DNA of 64,000 nt from Candidatus Poribacteria bacterium (GTDB taxonomy: Bacteria; Poribacteria; WGA-4E; WGA-3G). Both the position numbers and the translations under genes were made by a program. Below are positions 51,196-59,089 of the stretch, piece by piece. Where the stretch lies: assembly GCA_958295945.1 (NCBI GenBank), contig OY282386.1, positions 2,852,001 to 2,916,000 on the forward strand, read 5' to 3'. Numbering within the stretch: the first letter of the stretch is position 1; each line of letters begins with the position of its first letter. The notes under the pieces are model-generated. The model had not been told where the DNA came from, searched no databases, and was given only the letters and a program-made list of their open reading frames with translations.

Positions 51196-53084
51196 TGTAA
51201 ATTTGACATATCCCATAAAAGGACGGTTCCATCTGCACTTCCACTTGCAAGTGTTTTTCCATCTGGAGAGAATGCTACAGATAAGATATAACCCGTATGT
51301 CCTGCGAAACCAGGTTTGGGAATTCCAGCTAATGCATCCCAAAAACGGATTTTCTTATCCCAACCGCAGCTTGCAACGATATCATCCAATGGTGAATATG
51401 CAACGGATAGGACGTACCAAGTATGACCAGATAACAGACGAAGGTTGTTTCCTGTGTTTGTGTTCCAGACCCCAATTCTCCTGTCATCGCTTGAAGTTAT
51501 CAATATGTTTCCGTTTGAATTGAAGGTAAGTCCAGTTATTTCATTGGTATGTTGATTATGTTGGTTTCTAAATATTAGATTAGGAGAAGAAGGTTTCTTG
51601 TGTTTACCAGTATTTGGATCCCAATATATAATTTTGTTATCACCTGCACCTGTGACAAGCGTTTTTCCATTTGGAGAAAAAGCGACAGCTCGGACTTTTT
51701 CTTTATGAGATTCCAGTGTGTGTAAGGTTTCACCTGTTTGGAGGTCCCATATACGCGTCGTTAAGTCATAACTCCCACTTGCGAGTTTTGTTCCGTCAGG
51801 AGAAAATGCTACCGAAGCAACGACGTTCCAGTGTTCACTAAGCGTCTTTACAAGTTGACCTGTTTGTGCGTTCCATAAACGGACTGTGTTGTCTTGACTG
51901 CCACTTGCGATGGTATTTCCATCAGGAGAGTATGCGACACTATAGACCGTTTGTGTGTGACCGAATAGTGTATTCTTATATGAGCCTGTTTGTGTGTTCC
52001 AAAGATCAATAGTGCTTCCTGAATTACCACTTACGATGGTTTTGCCATCGGGAGAAAAAACTACTGACTTGACATCACGATTATGTCCGACAAGCATCAT
52101 TTTCTCTCGTCCTGTCCGGGTATGCCAGAAACGCACAGTTCCATCATAACTTCCACTTGCGATGGTATTTCCATTTAGTGAATATGCAACTGAGACAACA
52201 TGGCTTGTATGTCCGGCAAGTGTTCTCAATTGTTCACCTGTGTTGATATCCCATTGATGGATATCATTGTCCCAACTTGCACTTGCGAATGACTTTCCAT
52301 CGGGAGACATTGCCACGGATATGACATACCATGAATGTCCTGCGATTATGTGTTTGTTCAACCCGGAATTTACATCCCATATTCCAACGGTGCCATCATC
52401 ACATCCCGTGACGATAGTTTTGCTGTCTGGACTGAATGCAAGGGATGTTACAGCGCGCTCATGCCCCGATAGAATTCTTAGAAGTTGATAAGTGTTTGCA
52501 TCCCAGAGTTGTATGGTCGAATCGTTATTACCACTTGCGAGGATAGTGCCATCTGGACTGAATGCAAGTGCTCTCCCCCAGCGTGTGTGTCCAGATAAGG
52601 TCTTTATCAGTTTTGCAGATTGGATGTCCCATAGGCATACGGTTGCATCTTCACTTGTGCTTGCGAGCGTCTTTCCATCTGGACTGAATGCGACTGAACG
52701 AACATCATCTATATGTCTGATGAGTGTTGATTTTCGTTTTCGTGTCTCTATGTCCCATATTTTTATTGTGTTGTCATTGCTGCCTGTCGCCATCAATTTA
52801 CCATCAGAACTAATTGCAATGCACTCAATGCTGTCTGTGTGCCCCGTGATGAGTGCAATTTCTGCACCAGTGTCTGTGTCGTATAACCAAACACCGATTG
52901 ATGTAGAGACTGCAATGAGATTGGTATCTGGTATGTATTTTATATCATAAAGTTTTCCTTTTCCTAAACGTGCAACTGCCCCTTGTGGCAATTGCCATCG
53001 GATGTATTCTTGAGCCATGCTACTTGACAATGAAAATTGGAATATGATGAGTATGAGTATTAAATTAATGTTGAGCTTTTTCAT
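51192..53084 (-). CDS. secreted WD40 repeat protein
   Basis: The 630-residue product has a signal peptide (LILILIIFQFSLSSSMA), then IRWQLPQGAVARLGKGKLYD (the N-terminal signature) and about 14 regular WD40 blades. Each blade is close to the consensus ...VxSVAFSPDGKTLASGSxDxTIxLWDxxTGxxLxTLxGH. It ends SGSADGTVLLWDMSNLQ. The high similarity between blades suggests recent internal duplication. First gene of a two-gene coupled unit with 49312-51195; both share the signature, signal peptide and terminal blade, so they are paralogues. Interaction partners unknown. Confidence 0.92.
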   Translation of the reverse strand: MKKLNINLILILIIFQFSLSSSMAQEYIRWQLPQGAVARLGKGKLYDIKYIPDTNLIAVSTSIGVWLYDTDTGAEIALITGHTDSIECIAISSDGKLMATGSNDNTIKIWDIETRKRKSTLIRHIDDVRSVAFSPDGKTLASTSEDATVCLWDIQSAKLIKTLSGHTRWGRALAFSPDGTILASGNNDSTIQLWDANTYQLLRILSGHERAVTSLAFSPDSKTIVTGCDDGTVGIWDVNSGLNKHIIAGHSWYVISVAMSPDGKSFASASWDNDIHQWDINTGEQLRTLAGHTSHVVSVAYSLNGNTIASGSYDGTVRFWHTRTGREKMMLVGHNRDVKSVVFSPDGKTIVSGNSGSTIDLWNTQTGSYKNTLFGHTQTVYSVAYSPDGNTIASGSQDNTVRLWNAQTGQLVKTLSEHWNVVASVAFSPDGTKLASGSYDLTTRIWDLQTGETLHTLESHKEKVRAVAFSPNGKTLVTGAGDNKIIYWDPNTGKHKKPSSPNLIFRNQHNQHTNEITGLTFNSNGNILITSSDDRRIGVWNTNTGNNLRLLSGHTWYVLSVAYSPLDDIVASCGWDKKIRFWDALAGIPKPGFAGHTGYILSVAFSPDGKTLASGSADGTVLLWDMSNLQ

Positions 53085-53642
53085 AACGAATTGTCGCTTG
53101 TTGAAAGATGATCTGAGATAAATCTTTGTGGCGGATATTATGTTTCGTCTTGATGACTCTATTTATAGACTAACATGTCAATGATTATTGTGTCAAGGTA
53201 AGATTATATTACAACTAAGGATATTCAGTGTTAGGTATTTCTGATGCTATTTTCACATGTGTTAAGGATGTTCCAAACTGGTTGGTTGTTTTTTTGGTTG
53301 TTTTTTTTGATTTTTTGTGAGTCGCTCTTCTGCTTGTTATAGTAAGGGTTTGTTAGGGTTTTTGCTGTCGGTCGGTTTTTTGAAAAAAACAACCAATGTC
53401 GTTTTTTTTAATTTCTCTTCCTGCTTTTTCATTGTCTTTAGTGTGAGTGGTACGATCTGTCTTTGGTTTTTCTTTCGGTTTTAATAAACATTTAACCGTA
53501 TTTACTTCAGAAATACATGCATATTGTAGTGCGGACACATAGACACCTACTACATAAGATGCGATTTATCAGCATCTTGCTATTATAACATGTGTATCTG
53601 GATTATATTATAATTGACTATAGGTGTGTTTTGTTGTGATTT
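53085..53642. other. gene-poor AT-rich stretch upstream of the WD40 pair
   Basis: No convincing gene. A 61-codon minus-strand frame (53353-53538, lysine-rich) has no recognisable similarity. Runs of T and G/T-rich sequence dominate 53281-53420. The promoter of the WD40 pair should lie near the right side of 53085-53230. Confidence 0.35.
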
Positions 53643-53761
53643 TATAGTGGAATGGACAATTAATAGGACACGTCTCAGAGGGCGAGGAAACCTCGCCCCT
53701 ACGGGACTTGTGGTACTTGCAAGTGCATTGAAATGTCTTCTTAATTCTAAACTGGACTATA
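53643..53761. mobile_element. 119-bp MITE-like element, copy 1
   Basis: The sequence begins TATAGTGGAATGG and ends ACTGGACTATA, giving short terminal inverted repeats TATAGT/ACTATA and TA-rich flanks, which would suit a TA target. Inside is a hairpin GGCGAGGAAACCTCGCC followed by CCTACG. A base-for-base identical copy lies at 58856-58974. No ORF of its own. Confidence 0.8.
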
Positions 53762-53775
53762 ATGGCAAACACATG

Positions 53776-55193
53776 TTATTGATTAAGGTATGGTTTCATA
53801 TCCCACAGCAGGATAGAACCATCCCCAAAACAACCAACTAAAAGCGTTTTATCATGTGAAAAGCTGAGACATTTTGGACTATCTTGTGTCGTAAATTTAG
53901 CAATCGGTTCTTTTCCCATTGTTATATCCCAAACGCAAAGATTGTCATTGCAATCCCATGTATCTGGACTGCACGCAAGATATTTGCCACATGAAGATAC
54001 AGTGAGTGATTCTATATGTTTAGCATCCCACCATTCTGGCTTTGGAATAGACAGGACTTCTTCATCTTTCAGGAAATCCCATAATTCTATAGTATCGTTA
54101 TTCCAATCACACCAGATTTGGTTGGACTCCGATGAAAACGCTTGATAGTTGATGCTGTCATCATACGTATACCTATCCAAAAGTTTACGTTCAGACACAT
54201 CATATATTTGTCCATAATGGCAGATAAGGGACTTGCCATCTGAACTGAAAGAGATATATTTAATGTACTCAGGCGATTCAACTGTAAAGGTGTCATAGAT
54301 TTCATTTGTTGTTATATCCCAGATATAGATTCTATTATCTTCGTCATGGCATGCAAGTAAGTTTGTAATCGGCGAGAAGATAACATCTGACATCTCAGAT
54401 TCTATCGGATATGATACTATCGGTGTATTATTACCCAGTTCCCACAGACGGACACTATTTTCATCACCAGAGGTGACAAAGTTTTTTCCATCTGAGGACA
54501 TAACAACAGAGGTATACCGTTCACCGAAACTATCAGAATCATGTTTCCCTTTTTGTTTTGGTTTGAAAATCTCTGGAGGTTTATTTGGGAATGTTATATC
54601 ATAACTTAAAACTCCAAAATGGTATGAGTTTGCAAATAAAGTCCTTACATCTAATGAAAACTGAAGAGAATTTGGCCACACTCCTGACGAATGTTCCAGA
54701 CTAACGGGTCGGTTTTCTCCTAATTTCCAATAGTGGAAATTATATTCACTCTCAAAAGCAAGGTGGACATCACTTGAAAAGTCGGAATTATAGAAACCAG
54801 TCTCATTTGGGTGTTTATAAAGTGTTTCACCGTTTTCTAAATCATTCACTGAAGCAGTATCATCCTTGAAGTGATAAAAAGTGGAGAATAACCTATTTTC
54901 TGGTGTATAACTTAATGATTGCCAACCCTCTTCATTTGGTTTCTGATATGTGTTGTGCAGCTGCCATTCGTATTGGTCATTTGAGAATGTATTCGGAACG
55001 TTCCAAACATGTGTCAAGCCTTTCCGATCGCATGCAGCAAGTTGCTTTCCGTCTTTCGAAAAGCATATTGTGCCAATATCTTCTATGCCGCCAAGTGTTG
55101 TGAGATGTTTACCTGTTGCCATCTCAAACACAACTATTTTGTCTGATGACAACACCCATCCTTTCTGTTCAAGGACTGGATATCCATTCATAT
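53776..55193 (-). pseudogene. WD40 gene, 3' part, cut by the insertion sequence
   Basis: About 470 residues of degenerate WD40 blades: TICFSKDGKQLAACDRKGL, SVVMSSDGKNFVTSGDENSV, DVIFSPITNLLACHDEDNRI, ending LSFSHDKTLLVGCFGDGSILLWDMK. This is the continuation of the fragment at 56284-56883. Removing the IS and one copy of the 5-bp duplication joins ...EPFNM directly to NGYPVLEQKG in frame. The residual ATG at the junction could allow a truncated product from this half, but without the usual N-terminal signature. The frame has no other disruption, so the insertion is recent. Confidence 0.85.
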
Positions 55194-56283
55194 CAGGACT
55201 TACGCATTTTTATAAAATGGTGTATACTATTCTATTATGACTACATGGACACAATCTAAAAAGAAGGAAAACCTATTTTCCGATTATTGTCAATTTTTGT
55301 TATCAAGTTTTACGAACTGGACGCAAACGTACTTTGGTGATCAGTCTGAGAAATGGAGCCATGATCAACTCAATCGTTTTTTGAGAAATGAGAACATTCC
55401 ATCAAGCGAACTCTGGCAGTCTGTCCAGGATGACATTGAGTTTGATGATCAAGGGCACATTGCTTTTGATGATGTTGTGCTACCTAAACCGCATGCGAAA
55501 AAGATTGAAGCTCTCCGTCCTCAGTGGAGTGGTAGCGACAAAAAAGTCGTTGATGGCATCGGTATTGTAACGTGTCTCTATGTCAACCCAAAGACGCAAG
55601 AGTATTGGATCATTGATTATCGCATTTACGACAAAGACCATGATGGAAAAACCAAAATAGACCATTTATTAGACATGCTGCAAAACGCGGTCTTCAAAAA
55701 ACAACTCCCGTTTCGGACGGTGCTAATGGATAGTTGGTATGCATCCATGCAAGTCATGAAAGCGATTGAAAAACTTTCTAAGATTTATTATGTGCCACTG
55801 AAACGCAATCGTCTTGTAAACGATACGGACGGCGTTGAACCACACCAACAAGTCCAAAAGTTATCTTGGACACAGACAGAAACGCAACACGGAAAGCACG
55901 TGCACATCAAGAAGTTTCCAAAAGGGCATCAAGTGAAGTTGTTCCGGTTAGTCTCCTCTAACGGACGCACGGAATATATTGCGACAAACGATTTATCTCA
56001 ATCGGATGCGGATGCGACACGCCAAGAATGTCGCGTGCGTTGGAAGATTGAACAACTTCATCGTGAGATCAAACAAGTCACCGGTATTGGTAAATGTCAA
56101 TGCCGCAAGTTGCGTGCCCAAAGAAATCATATTGCTTGTTGTTTTCAAGTATGGGTCTGTTTGAAACGTGTTGCGCGCAAACATGGTAAAACAATTTATG
56201 AACTAAAACAAAGTTTATTGGATGATTATATGCGATTTCAACTCTCTAATCCTTCAATAATTTTTAAAAATGCGTAAGTTCTG
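55194..56283 (+). mobile_element. 1090-bp insertion sequence with 5-bp target duplication
   Basis: The terminal inverted repeats are CAGGACTTACGCATTTTTA on the left and, on the opposite strand at the right, CAGAACTTACGCATTTTTA. The flanks are duplicated as CATAT (55189-55193 and 56284-56288). One transposase gene fills the element, and its stop codon lies within the right repeat. It splits a WD40 gene. Confidence 0.9.
55237..56277 (+). CDS. DDE transposase (IS4/IS701-type)
   Basis: The 346-residue product appears intact. DDE residues are plausible at FDDVVLPKPHAKKIE (Asp78/79), TVLMDSWYAS (Asp165) and VRWKIEQLHREIKQVTG (Glu272). The VVLPKPHAKKIEALRPQWSG segment and the W-x-I-E-Q-x-H-R-E-x-K motif are characteristic of IS701-like transposases of the IS4 superfamily; exact family assignment needs a database search. 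A short promoter-like GTGTATACT lies before the ATG. Confidence 0.9.
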   Translation: MTTWTQSKKKENLFSDYCQFLLSSFTNWTQTYFGDQSEKWSHDQLNRFLRNENIPSSELWQSVQDDIEFDDQGHIAFDDVVLPKPHAKKIEALRPQWSGSDKKVVDGIGIVTCLYVNPKTQEYWIIDYRIYDKDHDGKTKIDHLLDMLQNAVFKKQLPFRTVLMDSWYASMQVMKAIEKLSKIYYVPLKRNRLVNDTDGVEPHQQVQKLSWTQTETQHGKHVHIKKFPKGHQVKLFRLVSSNGRTEYIATNDLSQSDADATRQECRVRWKIEQLHREIKQVTGIGKCQCRKLRAQRNHIACCFQVWVCLKRVARKHGKTIYELKQSLLDDYMRFQLSNPSIIFKNA

Positions 56284-56883
56284 CATATTAAACGGTTCGG
56301 GTGCTCCATCAGGAGATGTGAAAGCTAGTAGACGGTTGTCAGGTGAAAATGCAAGCGGATACGTGCCGACGTATTTTCCCATGCGTTTAGGCAAATCAGT
56401 TGTTCCTATTTCATGGTTATTTCTTGGTAGTTTCCAGACTTCTACACAGCAATAGAGTTTCTTTTCTGGATTTGAGTGTCTACTGTAGCCACCAACAGCG
56501 AGATACTCACGATTAGGAGAAAAGACAATTTCAGTTGGTGGGATAGGTTCTTCGCGTGGGACTTCAATTATACATTCACCGGTAGATACCTCACATATTT
56601 TGATAGGTCCACCGAAACTTGTTGCGATCCATGCACCGCATTGAGAAAATGCTACAGATGCAACTGTGTTTCCTTTCTCCCATAATGTTATGAGTTCACG
56701 TTTTTCCACATCATACCACCATAAACCGAGATAGGTTGCAATTGTTAGGAGTTTTCCATCGGGTGAGAATGCTGTATCTTGTATCCCTCCTCGTCCTATC
56801 CGTGTAATTGCACCTTCTGGTAAGTTCCATGTGCTTGGATCTGTGCTACCGTGATCAATCTGATAAGGAAAGTAATCTGACAT
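56284..56883 (-). pseudogene. WD40 gene, 5' part, cut by the insertion sequence
   Basis: The start ATG at 56883 has AAAGGAG upstream. About 200 residues remain: STWNLPEGAITRIGRGGIQD (the N-terminal WD40 signature), then blades such as DTAFSPDGKLLTIATYLGLW and EIVFSPNREYLAVGGYSRHS, up to EPFNM where the IS begins. As it stands, the frame runs into the IS and stops after about 15 more codons (56254). No signal peptide, unlike the two secreted WD40 paralogues, so the intact protein was probably cytoplasmic. Confidence 0.85.
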
Positions 56884-56905
56884 AGTGAAAAACTCCTTTG
56901 TTGCT

Positions 56906-57121
56906 TTAATATCGTGCATTCACGATGGTATCTATATCCCATAGGATTACTGTGCCATCTGTGCCACCACTTGCAAGTGTTCTGCCATCAGGTGAAAACC
57001 TGATTCTTCCAATACCACCTTTGCCTAAACGTGCTTTTGCTCCTTTTGGTAGAGACCACTGCGATATTTGATTTGTATTTTGCATAATTAAAATTTCGTT
57101 CTTGTATTGATGATTAGACAT
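56906..57121 (-). CDS. minimal one-blade WD40 protein (probable internal deletion product)
   Basis: The product has 71 residues (59 if the ATG at 57085 is used). It joins the N-terminal signature (SQWSLPKGAKARLGKGGI) directly to a typical last blade (RIRFSPDGRTLASGGTDGTV then ILWDIDT), with nothing between. One blade cannot form a propeller on its own. It looks like the residue of a larger WD40 gene after recombination between blades, or a small domain that assembles with others. It lies 22 bp upstream of the interrupted WD40 gene. No strong ribosome binding site at either start. Confidence 0.55.
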   Translation of the reverse strand: MSNHQYKNEILIMQNTNQISQWSLPKGAKARLGKGGIGRIRFSPDGRTLASGGTDGTVILWDIDTIVNARY

Positions 57122-57601
57122 TCTTATGTGTTTGTGTTCACAGTGTGTGAAGAAACATTGTCTGGATTTAGTGCAAAATTTGATAAAACTATCCGGGTAG
57201 GCGCGGTTTATTAATTGAGATATTGTATCTACATGATTGGTAATAAGGGTGTGGATTTGTATTATAATTCATCGATTGGTAATACTTCACACGTAGGTTT
57301 GCGATATATTTCGTCTAAGTTAGGAATAAAGTTTATCTTTGAATGTGTTAATGGATAGTAGTATAAAAGGCAAGGATGCCGAACAAAAACACGCCTAAAT
57401 CGATGATTGTCAATATTATACCTTCTCTATTGTTAGAATACAAGCAAATTTGAATAGTAGTTTTTACTTGAGTTTTTTGTTGTGTGTGATATACTACTGA
57501 AAATCTTTTTGTTCCAATCCTTGAGTATGAAGCAGAGATTTTGTCTTGAACATAGTTTCAAACTTAGTTTATTGATTATCGCTAAATGAGAGGTATTAGA
57601 T
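57122..57601. other. 480-bp intergenic region, divergent promoters expected
   Basis: No gene seen. It separates the minus-strand WD40 cluster from the plus-strand oxidoreductase gene. A candidate promoter for the latter is listed separately. Confidence 0.4.
57468..57495 (+). promoter_or_regulatory. candidate sigma-70-type promoter for the oxidoreductase gene
   Basis: TTGAGT (57468-57473), a 16-nt spacer and TATACT (57490-57495), about 107 bp before the ATG. Match by eye only. Confidence 0.3.
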
Positions 57602-58582
57602 ATGGTTAATTGTGCATTGCTTAGTGGTAGAGGAATGGGTATGATGCATGGTGGAAACTTCCATAACCATCCAGATGCGGAAGTTGTCGCAGTATGCGAA
57701 ATGAATCCTGATCTGCTTGAAAAAGCGAAAGAACACTTCGGGGTTCCTGGTTACACATCCATTGAGGAGTTGTTAGCAAACTGTGATGCAGAACTTGTCC
57801 TGCTGATCGTTAACGAAACGCGTCGTATTCCACCATTAAGCGAACTGATTGCTGGTGGACGAAATGTATTTACAGAAAAACCGCTGTGTGGATTAGAAGG
57901 ACAAGCACGAGTTCGTGAAGAGGATCTCAAGATTGCGGCACCTGCAATCAAAAGTTGGCGCGGATCAGATCTGAAATTTGGCATTGATTTTAATTATCGG
58001 TTTATGCATCATTTCAGAAAACTGCACGATGATGTTGCTGACGGTGTGTTAGGTGAAATCAAAATGGTTCATGCACGCGCGCATTTCAATTGTTGGTCAC
58101 ATATCATAGATTTGATTTTATGGACTATAGGTCGTCCAGATTGGGTGAGTGTCGTCGGTGATCCAAATGAGTCTGGTGGATGGGCACGATTGATTCATAT
58201 CGGTTGGCCGAACGGTGTCATCGGTACACTAAGCGGTACAAATCTATGGGGTTATGATGATGATCCTCTTCGTATCAAAGTTCTTGGTGATAAGTCATAC
58301 GCTGAGGCGAAAGGCTTAGATGGGAAATACTTACGCCGCAAAGCGGGTAACTCTGAAGTTGAGGAACGATGGGAAAACGAACAAGGTAATCCTGAAATGC
58401 CTGAATCCTTCAAGAGAATGGCAGATGGTGTTATAAAAGCGATGCAATCTGATAATGCTTTTCCTGCCGATGGGAATGCTGCATGGAATGAATTGCTATT
58501 TGAGGCTGCTGTTCATAGATCAGCCTTACAAGAAAATGCTCGTATTTCTCTTAATGATGTAGAAGAAGACGCATTTGCGTAA
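57602..58582 (+). CDS. Gfo/Idh/MocA-family NAD(P)-dependent oxidoreductase
   Basis: The 326-residue product has an N-terminal Rossmann fold with ALLSGRGMGMMHG in place of the common GxGxxG, then VVAVCEMNPDLLEKAKEHFG. The substrate-side motif is NVFTEKPLCGLEGQA (EKP) and the C-terminal domain shows FNCWSHIIDLILWTIGRPDWV (His) and GIDFNYRFMHHF. The family oxidises or epimerises sugars and related polyols using NAD(P). Substrate unknown. It stands alone between two repeat-rich gaps. Confidence 0.88.
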   Translation: MVNCALLSGRGMGMMHGGNFHNHPDAEVVAVCEMNPDLLEKAKEHFGVPGYTSIEELLANCDAELVLLIVNETRRIPPLSELIAGGRNVFTEKPLCGLEGQARVREEDLKIAAPAIKSWRGSDLKFGIDFNYRFMHHFRKLHDDVADGVLGEIKMVHARAHFNCWSHIIDLILWTIGRPDWVSVVGDPNESGGWARLIHIGWPNGVIGTLSGTNLWGYDDDPLRIKVLGDKSYAEAKGLDGKYLRRKAGNSEVEERWENEQGNPEMPESFKRMADGVIKAMQSDNAFPADGNAAWNELLFEAAVHRSALQENARISLNDVEEDAFA

Positions 58583-58855
58583 ATTTAGAATTGGGCGCGG
58601 TTTTGAACCGTGCTTTTAATTATAAATTGCGGTCACAAAGACTCCGCACTGCAATGATCTAAATGTCTTGTTTCCAATTTGATGTCTATGGTGTTGTTTC
58701 ATGACCACATCATCGGCATCAGTTTGTGTACATACATAATCGCGACTTCTTGTTGAAGGTATTTGTAACGTCTCCAACAAGAATCGGGGTTATAAACCCT
58801 CCAACAAGATGAGTTAGTGACAATTGAATGGATATCCACTTAAGACAGGACTATT
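58583..58855. repeat. repeat-rich intergenic stretch (hairpins and CTCCAACAAG units)
   Basis: It contains GGCGCGGTT-TTG-AACCGTGC (about 58594-58613) and two CTCCAACAAG units near 58772-58807 around a GGGGTTATAAACCC hairpin. These are distant relatives of the CTCCAACAATG units near 6537. No gene seen. Confidence 0.5.
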
Positions 58856-58974
58856 TATAGTGGAATGGACAATTAATAGGACACGTCTCAGAGGGCGAGG
58901 AAACCTCGCCCCTACGGGACTTGTGGTACTTGCAAGTGCATTGAAATGTCTTCTTAATTCTAAACTGGACTATA
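58856..58974. mobile_element. 119-bp MITE-like element, copy 2
   Basis: Identical over 119 bp, as I read it, to the copy at 53643-53761, including the TATAGT/ACTATA ends and the internal GGCGAGGAAACCTCGCC hairpin. Identity at 5 kb distance means recent movement or gene conversion. Confidence 0.8.
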
Positions 58975-59089
58975 AATAACCCTGCAATTAAAATGAATTC
59001 ATTGAAAATTGTGATAGGATATGCTAAAATTGCATGCAGAAGATAAGAATTAACACAAAATTCTCGGATAAAACGGAGAAACAATCCAC

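Noticed and set aside
51196-51342. 49-residue N-terminal extension of the second secreted WD40 gene
   Set aside because: It lies in the wrong frame inside the upstream WD40 gene; the ATG at 51195 gives a clean signal peptide.
53353-53538. 61-codon lysine-rich minus-strand frame
   Set aside because: Low-complexity T-rich DNA on the other strand explains it; no domain or ribosome binding site.
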